Source: an uncultured Collinsella sp.
GTDB taxonomy: Bacteria; Actinomycetota; Coriobacteriia; Coriobacteriales; Coriobacteriaceae
Assembly (NCBI GenBank): GCA_900752275.1
Contig: CAADUS010000033.1
Coordinates: 1 to 16,765, forward strand
Length of the DNA stretch: 16,765 nucleotides
Direction: 5' to 3'
The notes beneath the pieces are model-generated. The model was not told where the DNA came from. It did not search any database and was given only the letters and a program-made list of their open reading frames with translations. The stretch's first letter is position 1, and the number at the start of each line of letters is the position of its first letter. Below, in pieces: positions 1 through 9,161 of the stretch. The translations under genes and the position numbers were made by a program.

Positions 1-816
1 GCCGCTGCCGCTGCCGAGTCCGTCTCCGGCGAGGTGACCTATGACGGTGCCTCCTCGTTCCAGGCTCTCGTCGAGGCTGCTGCCGAGAAGTTCATGGATG
101 CCAACCCCGACGTCTCCGTCTCCGGCTCGGGCAACGGTTCGGGCAAAGGTCTGACCGCTGTTGCCGCCGGCACCGTCACCATCGGTAACTCCGACGTCTT
201 CGCCGAGTCCAAGCTCGAGGCCGATCAGGTCAAGAACCTCGTCGACCACGAGGTCGCCGTTGTGGGCATGGGTCCCGTCGTCTCCAAGAACGTCAAGGTC
301 GACGACCTGTCCCTCGAGCAGCTCAAGGGCATCTTCTCCGGCCAGATCACCAACTGGAAGGAGGTCGGTGGCGACGACGCTACCATCGTCGTCCTCAACC
401 GCAAGGCCGGCTCCGGCACCCGCGCCACCTTCGAGGCTGCCGTCTTTGGCGACGAGGCTGTCGACTTTAAGGGCGACGCCGAGCTCGACAAGTCCGGCGA
501 CGTCCAGACTCAGATTGCCAGTACCGACAACGCCATCTCCTACCTCGACTTCTCGCACTTCGATGACTCCAAGTTCAACGCCGTCAAGGTCGAGGGCGTG
601 GAGCCCAAGAGCGCAAACGTCACCGACGACTCCTTTAAGATCTGGGCTACCGAGCACATGTACTGCGCAAAGGACGCCGACGAGGCCACCAAGGCCTTCC
701 TGGAGTTCATGCTCTCCGACGACGTCCAGGGCAAGCTCGTCGAGGAGCAGGGCTTTATCCCCGTCTCTGCCATGAAGGTCGTCAAGGACGCCAGCGGCAA
801 GGTCTCCGCTAAATAA
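1..816 (+). CDS. pstS: Phosphate ABC transporter substrate-binding protein PstS (5' partial)
   Basis: The frame is open from base 1, so the start codon, signal peptide and any lipobox lie outside the window; 271 codons are visible before TAA. The visible part opens with an Ala-rich stretch and then VTYDGASSF, the usual start of the mature fold. The phosphate-contact loops of the PstS family are recognisable: a Gly/Ser-rich loop (SGSGNGSGKGL) followed by AAGTVTIGNSD, and later NRKAGSGTRATFE, equivalent to the GSGTR loop. PstS binds inorganic phosphate outside the membrane and passes it to PstCA. pstC starts 24 bases downstream with no hairpin in between, so the genes are cotranscribed. The promoter and any Pho box lie upstream of the window. 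Family assignment is secure; only the N-terminus is unknown. Confidence 0.95.
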   Translation, partial: AAAAAESVSGEVTYDGASSFQALVEAAAEKFMDANPDVSVSGSGNGSGKGLTAVAAGTVTIGNSDVFAESKLEADQVKNLVDHEVAVVGMGPVVSKNVKVDDLSLEQLKGIFSGQITNWKEVGGDDATIVVLNRKAGSGTRATFEAAVFGDEAVDFKGDAELDKSGDVQTQIASTDNAISYLDFSHFDDSKFNAVKVEGVEPKSANVTDDSFKIWATEHMYCAKDADEATKAFLEFMLSDDVQGKLVEEQGFIPVSAMKVVKDASGKVSAK

Positions 817-840
817 GTAATCGCCCCGGAAAGGTTTGCA

Positions 841-1749
841 ATGGCAAAACAGCTGCCAAAGCGCGACCTTGAGAACGTGGGCCTGGGCGTCACGGGCGCG
901 TGCGTAGCGCTCGTGACGCTTGTCGTTGCCGCGCTCATCTTTATGGTCGCCCAAAAGGGCCTCTCGGCTTTTGTCAAGGACGGCGTCTCGGTCGTCGAGT
1001 TTTTCACCGGTACCAAGTGGGACCTGGCCAACACAGCCGAAAACGGCCTGCCCTATACTGGCGCCCTGCCCCTGATAGTCACCTCGTTTGCGGTCATGGT
1101 GCTTTCCACGCTTATCGCGCTGCCCATCGCCATCGGCTCTTCCATCTTCGCGGTCGAGATCCAGCCTAAGTTTGGCTCTAAGATCTTTCAGCCGCTTATT
1201 GAGCTTTTGACCGGTATTCCCTCGGTCGTCTTTGGCCTCATCGGTTTTCACGTGGTCGTCGGCCTCATGAAGAGCGTTTTCCACGTGAGCACGGGCCTGG
1301 GTATCCTGCCCGGCGCCATCGTGCTGGCCGTTATGATCCTGCCTACGATGACCACGCTTTCGGTCGATGGCCTGCGCGCCGTGCCCGACAGCTACCGCCA
1401 GGGCTCGCTCGCGCTGGGCTATACCCGCTGGCAGACCATCTGGCACGTGGTGCTCAAGAGCGCCATGCCTTCGCTCATGACCGCGGTCATCCTTGGCATG
1501 ACCCGCGCCTTTGGCGAGACGCTCGCCGTGCGCATGGTTATCGGCGGCATCGAGGCCATGCCGACGTCGCTGCTGTCGCCGGCGTCCACCATCACCACCA
1601 CGCTCACCACGTCTATGGTGGTCTATGCCGAGGGCTCAGCCCAGGACGACGTTCTGTGGGCGCTCGGTCTGCTGCTGATGGGCATGAGCCTCATCTTCAT
1701 CCTGATTATCCATCTCATTGGCCGCAAGGGGGCGAAGGCTCGTGGCTAG
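841..1749 (+). CDS. pstC: Phosphate ABC transporter permease PstC
   Basis: This 302-residue inner-membrane permease has about six hydrophobic segments: one near residues 15-38, the rest from about 80 to the C-terminus. The periplasmic loop between the first two contains FFTGTKWDL and GALPLIVTS, typical of PstC. The cytoplasmic EAA-type loop that docks onto the ATPase is at about residues 177-215 (DGLRAVPDSYRQGSLALGYT..W). The ATG at 841 follows a GGAAAGG ribosome site by about 6 bases. It pairs with PstA to form the phosphate channel. Its last 8 bases overlap the GTG start of pstA, which indicates translational coupling. Length and motifs are normal for the family; nothing looks broken. Confidence 0.95.
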   Translation: MAKQLPKRDLENVGLGVTGACVALVTLVVAALIFMVAQKGLSAFVKDGVSVVEFFTGTKWDLANTAENGLPYTGALPLIVTSFAVMVLSTLIALPIAIGSSIFAVEIQPKFGSKIFQPLIELLTGIPSVVFGLIGFHVVVGLMKSVFHVSTGLGILPGAIVLAVMILPTMTTLSVDGLRAVPDSYRQGSLALGYTRWQTIWHVVLKSAMPSLMTAVILGMTRAFGETLAVRMVIGGIEAMPTSLLSPASTITTTLTTSMVVYAEGSAQDDVLWALGLLLMGMSLIFILIIHLIGRKGAKARG

Positions 1750-2664
1750 CACGCGCATCCATATCGACGAGGCGAGACTCGGGCGTGTCCAAAAACAGGA
1801 CCGCATCGCCACGGGCGTGTTGACGGCGATCGTCGCCATCGTCATGCTCGTCGTCATTTCCATAGTGGCCTATATCCTGTTCGAGGGCATCTCGACGCTG
1901 TTCCAGCCGGGCTTCCTCACGCAGCCCGCGCGTGCCAACGGAACCCAGGGCGGCGTGCTCTATCAGCTGTTCGACTCGTTCTATCTGCTGCTGATCACCC
2001 TGATCATCTCGGTGCCCATCAGCCTGGGCGGCGCGGTCTTCCTGGTCGAGTACGCGCCGGACGGGCCCATCCGCGACATCGCCTCCACCGCCATCGAGAC
2101 GCTGTCCTCGCTGCCTTCCATCGTCGTCGGCATGTTCGGATTTCTGGTGTTCTCGGTTCAGCTGGGCTGGAAGTACTCCATCATCTCCGGCGCCGTCGCG
2201 CTCACCATGTTCAACATCCCCATCCTGGTGCGCGTGATCCAGCAGGCGCTCGAGGACGTGCCGCAGGCCCAGCGCGATGCGTGCCTGGCCATGGGCCTTA
2301 CTCGTTGGGAAGCCACGCTGCACATCCTGATCCCCGAGGCCATGCCCGCCATCGTGACCGGCATCGTGCTTTCGGCCGGCCGCGTGTTTGGCGAGGCCGC
2401 GGCACTGCTCTTTACCTCGGGCATGAGCTCGCCGGTGCGTCTGAACTTCTTGAGCTTTAACCTGTCGAGCCCCACTTGCGCTTGGAACGTGTTCCGTCCC
2501 GGCGAGTCGCTCGCCGTGCACATCTACAAGATCTATGGCGAGGGCAGCCCCGAGGCCCAGCAGATCGTCTGGGGCACCGCCGCACTGCTGATGATCTGCG
2601 TGCTGCTGTTTAACGTAATCGCCCGCATCGTGGGCAAGCAACTGGCAAGGAAGATGACGGCCGA

Positions 2665-2668
<4 letters not shown>
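1742..2668 (+). CDS. pstA: Phosphate ABC transporter permease PstA
   Basis: The second permease of the phosphate importer, 308 residues from the chosen GTG at 1742. That start has AAGGGGG (1726-1732) 9 bases upstream; a TTG eight codons earlier (1718) has no comparable site and was not used. Several membrane segments are visible, including the first at about residues 25-50 and the family stretch LLLITLIISVPISLGGAVFLVEY. The EAA loop is at about residues 165-205 (QALEDVPQAQRDACLAMGLT..W). PstA pairs with PstC in the membrane and is driven by PstB. The gene overlaps pstC by 8 bases and pstB by 4 bases (ATGA), so the three are translated as a coupled unit. Confidence 0.94.
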
Positions 2669-3537
<869 letters not shown>

Positions 3538-3593
3538 TCCGGGACATGCTTGAGGCCCGCGGCGGCCACGGTCGCCACGGGACTGATTGGAGA

Positions 3594-3630
3594 GGCGGGT
3601 CATCTCTTGCGGGAGATGGCCCGCCTTTTT
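3594..3630 (+). terminator. Intrinsic terminator of the pst operon
   Basis: A 13-bp stem (3594-3606 with 3613-3625, one G-T wobble) encloses a 6-base loop and is followed directly by five T (3626-3630). It lies 56 bases after the pstB stop and 70 bases before the next gene start, so it separates the phosphate operon from the ABC-F gene. Confidence 0.92.
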
Positions 3631-3700
3631 GTGTCGTGTGCGGCCCGGCTTTTCGCTGCTATCATGGACAACGTTGAATTTCTACGAAGGAGCAGGGCAT

Positions 3701-5560
3701 ATGGCGATTCTTTTGGGATGCGATTCCGTCAGCCTAGAGTTTCCCACCAAGCATATTTTCGATAGCGTGACGCTCGGCGTGGGCGAGGGCGACCGTATTG
3801 GTATCGTCGGCAAAAACGGCGACGGCAAGTCGACGCTGCTGAGCGTACTCGCCGGCACGTTGGAGCCCGACGACGGCCGCGTGACGCATCGCCGCGACAC
3901 GACGATCGGATTGCTCGGCCAAAAGGACAACCTGGTCGATACCGACACCGTGCATCATGCCGTCGTCGGCGACACGCCCGAGTATGAGTGGGCGTCGAGT
4001 CCGCGTACGCGCCAGATTCTGGCCGGTCTTATTAGCGATGTGCCCTGGGAGGGCACGGTGGGCGAGCTTTCGGGCGGCCAGCGCCGTCGCGTGGACCTCG
4101 CGCGCCTGCTGATCGGCGACTACGACGTGCTTATGCTCGACGAGCCCACCAACCACCTGGATATGCGCACCATCAACTGGCTCGCGCGTCACTTAAAGGC
4201 CCGCTGGCAGCGCGGCCAGGGCGCCATGCTCGTGGTCACGCACGACCGCTGGTTCCTGGACGAGGTCTGCACCAGCATGTGGGAGGTCCACGACGGCCAG
4301 GTCGATCCCTTCGAGGGCGGTTACTCGGCCTACATCCTGCAGCGTGTGGAGCGCGACCGCATGGCCGCGGTTACCGAGGAGCGCCGTCGCAACATGGCGC
4401 GCAAGGAGCTCGCGTGGCTGAGCCGCGGTGCCCAGGCGCGCTCCACCAAGCCCAAGTTCCGCGTGGACGCCGCTCGCGAGCTGATAGCCGACGTACCGCC
4501 CGTACGTGACGAGCTGGAGCTCAAGCGCCTGGCGGTGAGTCGCCTGGGCAAGCAGGTTATCGACGTGGTCGACGTGGACGCCGGCTATGCGGATACCGAT
4601 GGCGCGCCCAAGCAGGTGCTCAACGATGTGACCTGGCTCATCGGTGCGGGCGACCGCTATGGCCTGTTGGGCGAGAACGGCGCCGGCAAGTCGACCTTGC
4701 TCGACGTGATCCAGGGCAAGATTGAGCCCACGCGTGGCCGCGTGAAGATTGGCCAGACAGTGCGCTTTGGCGTGCTGTCGCAGCAGCTCGAGGAGCTCGA
4801 ACCCTACATGGGCGACACGATCCGCGAGGTGCTCGGCAACTATAAGAAGTACTACGTCATCGACGGTAAGGAGACTTCGCCCGAGAAGCTCTGCGAGCGC
4901 CTGGGCTTTACGACGCAGCAGCTCTGGAGCCGCATCGGCGATCTTTCGGGCGGCCAGCGCCGTCGCCTGTCGCTGTTGCTGACGATCCTGGACGAGCCCA
5001 ACGTGCTTATCCTGGACGAGCCCGGCAACGACCTGGATACCGACATGCTCGCGATTGTCGAGGACCTGCTTGACGGCTGGCCCGGCACGCTGATCCTGGT
5101 GACGCACGACCGCTTCTTGATGGAGCGCGTGACCGACCAGCAGTGGGCGCTGCTCGACGGCCACCTGACGCATATGCCCGGCGGCGTCGACCAGTACCTG
5201 CGTCTGTGCAATGCCACCGCCGAGGGTGAACCCGTGGGTGCGCCGAGTGCCAAGACCGGCACGTTCGACACCGGTGCTGCGGCGGCTGCGGCCGAAAAAC
5301 CCAAGTCGAGCGGCCAGCCCAATGGCCTTTCCAACGCCGAGCGCCAGAAGCTCCGCCGCGAGGTGAGCTCGCTCGAGCGCAAGATGGAGACGCAGCGCGC
5401 CCGCGTGGAGGAGGCCGAGGCCGCCATGGCTCAGGTCGATCCCACCAACTACACGGCGCTCGGCGAGCAGCAGGCAAAGATCGACGAGGCCCACGCCGCC
5501 ATGGACGAGCTGGAGATGGCGTGGCTCGAGGCGAGCGAAAAGCTCGAGGGCGAGGAGTAG
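3701..5560 (+). CDS. ABC-F family ATPase, Uup-like
   Basis: A 619-residue soluble protein with two ABC domains and no membrane segment. Domain 1: Walker A GKNGDGKST 37-45, signature LSGGQRRR from 123, Walker B with DEPTNHLD ending at 154. An interdomain linker rich in Arg/Lys spans about 215-280. Domain 2: Walker A GENGAGKST 324-332, signature from 415, Walker B with DEPGNDLD ending at 446. A charged, predicted coiled-coil tail runs from about 545 to 617, as in Uup. ABC-F proteins act on the ribosome; Uup is tied to translation rescue, ribosome assembly and DNA-repair phenotypes. The ATG at 3701 has GAAGGAG (3686-3692) 8 bases upstream; an in-frame extension back to 3587 would run through the pst terminator and is rejected. 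A TATCAT at 3660-3665 could be the -10. It is probably in an operon with the HAD gene. Confidence 0.9.
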   Translation: MAILLGCDSVSLEFPTKHIFDSVTLGVGEGDRIGIVGKNGDGKSTLLSVLAGTLEPDDGRVTHRRDTTIGLLGQKDNLVDTDTVHHAVVGDTPEYEWASSPRTRQILAGLISDVPWEGTVGELSGGQRRRVDLARLLIGDYDVLMLDEPTNHLDMRTINWLARHLKARWQRGQGAMLVVTHDRWFLDEVCTSMWEVHDGQVDPFEGGYSAYILQRVERDRMAAVTEERRRNMARKELAWLSRGAQARSTKPKFRVDAARELIADVPPVRDELELKRLAVSRLGKQVIDVVDVDAGYADTDGAPKQVLNDVTWLIGAGDRYGLLGENGAGKSTLLDVIQGKIEPTRGRVKIGQTVRFGVLSQQLEELEPYMGDTIREVLGNYKKYYVIDGKETSPEKLCERLGFTTQQLWSRIGDLSGGQRRRLSLLLTILDEPNVLILDEPGNDLDTDMLAIVEDLLDGWPGTLILVTHDRFLMERVTDQQWALLDGHLTHMPGGVDQYLRLCNATAEGEPVGAPSAKTGTFDTGAAAAAAEKPKSSGQPNGLSNAERQKLRREVSSLERKMETQRARVEEAEAAMAQVDPTNYTALGEQQAKIDEAHAAMDELEMAWLEASEKLEGEE

Positions 5561-5566
5561 ACGAGG

Positions 5567-6337
5567 ATGATCAAAGCCGCGTTTTTCGATATCGACGGCA
5601 CGCTACTGAGCTTTAAGACCCACCGGATTCCGGCGTCGGCGCAGCAGGTGCTCGACAGCTTTCACGAGCAGGGGATTGCGTGCGTGATCGCCACGGGTCG
5701 CCCGACCTACCAGATGCCGGACTGGCTGTTCGACTTGGGCTGGGATGCGTACATTACGCTCTCGGGCCAGCACTGCTTCGATGCCGAGGGCGTCTACCGT
5801 AGCTGCCTGATTGATCCGGACGACGTCGCGGTGATTGTGGACCAGGTGGCGCAGGGGCGCTATGACTCGCTGTGCATGCAGGGCGAGAACTCGTTTGTGA
5901 GCCGCCTGTCCGAGCGTGTGGTGACGGCCGGCAGCAACGCGGGAATCGTCTACCACGAGGAGCCATTTGAGCACGCCTTTGACGCACCGGTCTACCAGTT
6001 TTGCGCCTTTGTGGATCCGGCCGACGAACATATCGTGACCGATGCGGTGTCGCACTCACTCACTACGCGCTGGTGTGATCTGTTCTGCGACATTATCCCT
6101 GCTAACGGCGGCAAGGACCTGGGCGTGGCAGCGACGCTGGAGCGCCTGGGTGTCGACGCGAGTGAGGCGATTGCCTTTGGCGACGGCGAGAACGACCTGT
6201 CGATGTTTTCCGCCGTGGGCACGAGCGTGGCCATGGGTAACGCGCAGGACACGGTGAAAGCTGCGGCGACCTATGTGACGACCGCCGTGGACGACGACGG
6301 GATCTACAACGCCGCGAAGCACTTTGGTCTGCTGTAG
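5567..6337 (+). CDS. Cof-type HAD-IIB family phosphatase
   Basis: A 256-residue cytosolic HAD phosphatase. Motif I is FFDIDGTLL with nucleophile Asp 8 and acid/base Asp 10. Motif II Thr is in IATGRP (42-46), motif III Lys 183 is in NGGKD, and motif IV is GDGENDLSMF from 205 with Asp 206 and Asp 210. The large insertion between motifs II and III is the C2B cap of the Cof/YidA group, which usually acts on sugar phosphates, nucleotides or flavin precursors; the substrate cannot be read from sequence. The ATG at 5567 has GAGG just upstream and lies 6 bases after the ABC-F stop, so the two genes are coexpressed. No intrinsic terminator is visible after it. Confidence 0.9.
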   Translation: MIKAAFFDIDGTLLSFKTHRIPASAQQVLDSFHEQGIACVIATGRPTYQMPDWLFDLGWDAYITLSGQHCFDAEGVYRSCLIDPDDVAVIVDQVAQGRYDSLCMQGENSFVSRLSERVVTAGSNAGIVYHEEPFEHAFDAPVYQFCAFVDPADEHIVTDAVSHSLTTRWCDLFCDIIPANGGKDLGVAATLERLGVDASEAIAFGDGENDLSMFSAVGTSVAMGNAQDTVKAAATYVTTAVDDDGIYNAAKHFGLL

Positions 6338-6354
6338 CTGCGGATTCGGCACTT

Positions 6355-6393
6355 GGGGACGTTCCTTTTTCTGCCGGCAGAGGGGGACACTCC
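6355..6393. repeat. Short intergenic repeat-like unit: two GGGGAC..TCC copies around a palindrome
   Basis: GGGGACGTTCC (6355-6365) and GGGGACACTCC (6383-6393) are near-identical direct copies 28 bases apart. Between them are a T-run and the perfect 10-base palindrome CTGCCGGCAG (6371-6380). The arrangement looks like a dispersed intergenic repeat or a remnant of one. Only one copy occurs in this window, so its dispersal is not shown here. Confidence 0.4.
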
Positions 6394-6466
6394 TTGCGCG
6401 CTGCGTGCCGTGTCGCCTTGCTTACCCCGCGCATTTTGTGAAACACGGTTAACTTTTTGAACAACG

Positions 6467-6486
6467 TAGTAAGACATGGGCAACTT
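6467..6486 (+). promoter_or_regulatory. Candidate operator upstream of the DtxR/MntR-type regulator
   Basis: TAGTAAGACATGGGCAACTT shares 15 of 20 positions, including an unbroken 11-base core CATGGGCAACT, with 11159-11178 in front of the metal exporter. It ends 66 bases before the regulator's ATG, and a possible -10 (TAAAGT) follows at 6493. Dyad symmetry is weak here (TAGT/AACT outer parts) and stronger in the other copy. Autoregulation is an inference. Confidence 0.45.
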
Positions 6487-6552
6487 TTGCGGTAAAGTAA
6501 ATCAAGCAAAAGTATCCAAAGGCTAACTAGAAGCCATCGCGAAAGGCGGCCC

Positions 6553-6942
6553 ATGGCCCTACGTGAATCCGGAGAAGACTATCTCGAATCGATCTACGTT
6601 CTGTCGGAACGTCAGGGCATCGTGCGCTCGATCGACGTTGCGGAGTACCTCGGCGTAACCAAGGCGAGCGTTTCCAAGGCCATGGCGACGCTGGAAAGCA
6701 ACGGCTATGTCGAAATGGGCAAACGAGATGTTCATCTGACAGAGCGAGGGCTGGAGGTCGCTCGTCAAATGTGGGAACGTCACTGCTTTTTCGTGGGGCT
6801 GCTGGAGGATGCGGGTGTTTCGGCTGAGGTCGCGTCGCAAGAGGGCTGCCACATGGAGCACTGCCTGAGCGAGGAGAGCTTCGAGAAGCTACGGGCGATG
6901 TTGGGCCGGGAAGATGTAGCGGGTTCAACAACAGAAGCCTAA
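6553..6942 (+). CDS. DtxR/MntR-family metal-dependent transcriptional regulator
   Basis: A 129-residue repressor-type protein with an N-terminal winged helix (about 1-62; recognition region VTKASVSKAMATLESNGYV) and a metal-binding/dimerisation helix region (about 65-115). Family ligands can be placed: Asp 9 and Glu 12 (equivalent to MntR Asp 8 and Glu 11), His 77 in ERHCFF, then Cys 99, Glu 102 and His 103 in CHMEH. There is no C-terminal SH3-like domain, so it resembles short MntR-type members and not full DtxR/IdeR. Such proteins bind DNA when loaded with Mn or Fe. The ATG at 6553 follows GAAAGG by about 7 bases. It stands alone; the next gene is convergent. The mixed Asp 9/Cys 99 set leaves the metal uncertain. 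Confidence 0.88.
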   Translation: MALRESGEDYLESIYVLSERQGIVRSIDVAEYLGVTKASVSKAMATLESNGYVEMGKRDVHLTERGLEVARQMWERHCFFVGLLEDAGVSAEVASQEGCHMEHCLSEESFEKLRAMLGREDVAGSTTEA

Positions 6943-6962
6943 CTGACCCACAGTAGCGCGGA

Positions 6963-6981
6963 GTTCGCGCAAAGCGCGAAC
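6963..6981. other. Perfect hairpin between convergent genes
   Basis: GTTCGCGC-AAA-GCGCGAAC forms an 8-bp stem with a 3-base loop, 21 bases after the regulator stop. Neither strand has a T-run after it, so it is not a clear intrinsic terminator. It may still shield the 3' end of the mRNA. Nothing else was recognised in 6982-7109. Confidence 0.5.
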
Positions 6982-7109
6982 CAGCGACCGGGATCAGTAG
7001 CCCCACCAACTAAGTCCAACTCAGACAAGGAACCCCGCCAGCAAGCGATGCCCAAGAACCACCAACAACGTCACCGCAAGCCAGGTCCCGGCCGGAGGGA
7101 CTACGGACG

Positions 7110-9062
7110 CTACAGGTTCTTGACACCCATCGCGCGCATGGCGTTCAGGATGGCGATGATCGCCACGCCCACGTCGCCAAAGACGGCGAGCCACATGTTG
7201 GCAATGCCGAGCGCCGCGAGCACCAGAATCAGCAGCTTAATGCCCAGCGCAAAGATGATGTTCTGCCAAACAATCGTCATGGTCTTGCGCGCCACGCGGA
7301 TAGCGCGGGAGATGTTGGAAGGCTTGTCGTCCATGAGCACGACGTCGGCGGCCTCAATTGCGGCGTCCGAGCCCATGGCGCCCATGGCGATTCCGACGTC
7401 GGCGCGCGTGAGCACGGGCGCGTCGTTGATGCCGTCACCGACAAAGGCGAGCTTGCCCTTGCCGCTCTCGGTTGCAAGCAGCGCCTCGACGCGCTCGACC
7501 TTGTCGCCTGGCATGAGCTGTGCGTGGAACTCGTCGAGTCTCAGCTGCTTGGCCACAGACGCCGCAACCTCCTCGCGGTCGCCCGTGAGCATGACGGTGC
7601 GTTTGACGCCGGCGGTGTGCAGGTCGCGAATCGTTTGCTCTGCATCGGCTTTGACGGTGTCGGCAATTACGATATGGCCGGCGTACGTGTCATCGACCAG
7701 TACATGGAGGGTCGTACCGACGACCTCGCAATTGGGAGCGTCGATACCGGCCGCAGCAAGCATCTTGGCATTGCCGACGACGACGCGCTTGTCGTCGATG
7801 GTTGCCGTGAAACCGTGACCCGCGACATTGGCGGAGTCGCTCACGCGATTCTGGTCGAGCTCGCCTTGGTAGGCGGCACGTATGGACCGTGCGATGGGGT
7901 GATCGGAAAACGACTCGGCAAGGGCCGCGACCTCAAGCAGTGACTGCTCGGTATAGCCGGTCTCGGGGTGTACCGCCACGACCGAAAACGTGCCGTTGGT
8001 GAGCGTGCCGGTCTTGTCAAAGACGACGGTGTCCACATCGGCGAGCGTCTCGAGGTAGTTGGAGCCCTTGATGAGGACGCCCAGCTTGGATGCGCCGCCG
8101 ATGCCGCCAAAGAAGCTCAGCGGCACGCTAATTACGAGTGCGCACGGGCAGCTGACGACCAGGAAGGTCAGGCCGCGCAGGATCCAATCGGACCAGGCGC
8201 CGGTGACCAGGCCGCCGCCGAGTGCGAGCACCGCGGCCGCGCCGGTGACAGCGGGCGTGTAAACGCGGGCGAAGCGCGTGATGAAGTTCTCGGTACGCGC
8301 CTTCTTTTCGCTGGCGTTTTCCACGAGTTCCAGGACGCGTGCGACGGTGGACTCGCCAAAGGGCTTGGTGGTGCGCACGTGGACGAGACCCGTCATGTTG
8401 ATGCAGCCGCTGATGATATCGTCTCCGGTTTTGGCCGGGCGGGGGACCGACTCGCCGGTAAGGGCGGCGGTGTCGAGTTGCGTCTCGCCCTCGATGATGA
8501 CGCCATCGATGGGCACGCGCTCGCCGGGCTTGACGACGATGACGGTGCCGACGGCGATGTCATCGGGGAAGATCTGCTCGAGTGTGCCGTCGGGTTGCTC
8601 GACGTTGGCATAATCGGGCGCGATGTCCATCATGGCGCTGATCGACTTGCGGCTCTTACCCACGGCGTATGCTTGGAACAGCTCGCCGACTTGGTAGAAC
8701 AGCATGACGGCGGCGCCTTCGGCCATGTGCGGGTCGGTGTCGGGGAAGAGCACCATGGCAAACGCGCCGATGGTCGCGACGGCCATAAGGAAACTTTCGT
8801 CGAAGGCCTTGCCGCGGCGGATGTTATTGAATGCCTTTTGCAGTACGTCGTAGCCGGCAATCAAAAACGGCACGAGGAACAGCACGAAGCTGGCGTAGAC
8901 GTTACCCAGGGTGCCGAATGCGGCGGTAAGGGTACCGAGCTCGTCGAGGGCGTACACCACCGCAAAAATGCCTAGCGCTACCAGGATACGGTTGCGCTTA
9001 TGCTCAAGGGACTCTTTCTTCTTGCGCTTCTTCTTTTTCTTTTTGGGATCGGCGGCTGCCAT
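7110..9062 (-). CDS. P1B-type heavy-metal (Zn/Cd/Pb) translocating ATPase without N-terminal metal-binding domain
   Basis: A 650-residue membrane pump. Actuator motif TGES is at 202-205, the ion-channel motif SCPCALV at 304-310, phosphorylation motif DKTGTLT at 349-355 (Asp 349), the nucleotide-binding-domain SDHPIA at 386-391, TGDR at 493-496 and hinge GDGINDAP at 542-549. The CPC motif with Lys 609 and Asp 630 in the last membrane pair matches the Zn/Cd/Pb (ZntA/CadA) subgroup, not copper pumps. ZntA-type pumps usually open with a CxxC metal-binding domain; here it is missing and residues 7-16 are all Lys/Arg. A separate CxxC protein is encoded just upstream (9162-9380). GGGAGG precedes the ATG at a normal distance. 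An ArsR-type operator copy at 9086-9105 suggests metal-induced expression. Role: export of zinc or cadmium. Confidence 0.93.
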   Translation of the reverse strand: MAAADPKKKKKKRKKKESLEHKRNRILVALGIFAVVYALDELGTLTAAFGTLGNVYASFVLFLVPFLIAGYDVLQKAFNNIRRGKAFDESFLMAVATIGAFAMVLFPDTDPHMAEGAAVMLFYQVGELFQAYAVGKSRKSISAMMDIAPDYANVEQPDGTLEQIFPDDIAVGTVIVVKPGERVPIDGVIIEGETQLDTAALTGESVPRPAKTGDDIISGCINMTGLVHVRTTKPFGESTVARVLELVENASEKKARTENFITRFARVYTPAVTGAAAVLALGGGLVTGAWSDWILRGLTFLVVSCPCALVISVPLSFFGGIGGASKLGVLIKGSNYLETLADVDTVVFDKTGTLTNGTFSVVAVHPETGYTEQSLLEVAALAESFSDHPIARSIRAAYQGELDQNRVSDSANVAGHGFTATIDDKRVVVGNAKMLAAAGIDAPNCEVVGTTLHVLVDDTYAGHIVIADTVKADAEQTIRDLHTAGVKRTVMLTGDREEVAASVAKQLRLDEFHAQLMPGDKVERVEALLATESGKGKLAFVGDGINDAPVLTRADVGIAMGAMGSDAAIEAADVVLMDDKPSNISRAIRVARKTMTIVWQNIIFALGIKLLILVLAALGIANMWLAVFGDVGVAIIAILNAMRAMGVKNL

Positions 9063-9085
9063 GATTCAATCCTCCCATTTGAATG

Positions 9086-9105
9086 TATGAACACTCGCGC
9101 ATATA
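9086..9105 (-). promoter_or_regulatory. Third ArsR/SmtB-type operator copy, upstream of the ATPase
   Basis: TATGAACACTCGCGCATATA (plus strand) matches an arm of the arsR operator at 17 of 20 positions, including the outer TATGAACA and CATATA. It lies 23 bases before the ATPase start. No consensus -35/-10 pair was found around it, so the promoter it would control is not proven. Confidence 0.6.
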
Positions 9106-9117
9106 ATTTCGCGAGCA

Positions 9118-9140
9118 AAGGCCGCGGCAAGCGCGGCCTT
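9118..9140 (-). terminator. Hairpin between the CxxC protein gene and the ATPase gene
   Basis: AAGGCCGCG (9118-9126) pairs perfectly with CGCGGCCTT (9132-9140) around a 5-base loop. Read on the minus strand, it lies 21 bases after the CxxC gene stop and is followed only by a short TTT. It could be a partial terminator or a processing/stability element that sets ATPase expression apart from arsR and the CxxC gene. Confidence 0.5.
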
Positions 9141-9161
9141 GCGGGTCAGCGTATGCGCAGG

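Noticed and set aside
1718..1741. TTG start eight codons upstream for PstA
   Set aside because: No ribosome site, while GTG at 1742 has AAGGGGG at ideal spacing.
3587..3700. 38-codon N-terminal extension of the ABC-F protein
   Set aside because: It would start inside the pst terminator; the ATG at 3701 has a strong ribosome site and starts at the usual first residues of the domain.
4193..5494. Open frame of 433 codons on the minus strand opposite the ABC-F gene
   Set aside because: Antisense shadow of a high-GC gene; the plus-strand frame has all ABC-F motifs and this one has no recognisable domain.
7968..8975. Open frame of 335 codons on the plus strand opposite the metal ATPase
   Set aside because: Antisense shadow; composition is the mirrored codon bias of the ATPase and no family motif is present.
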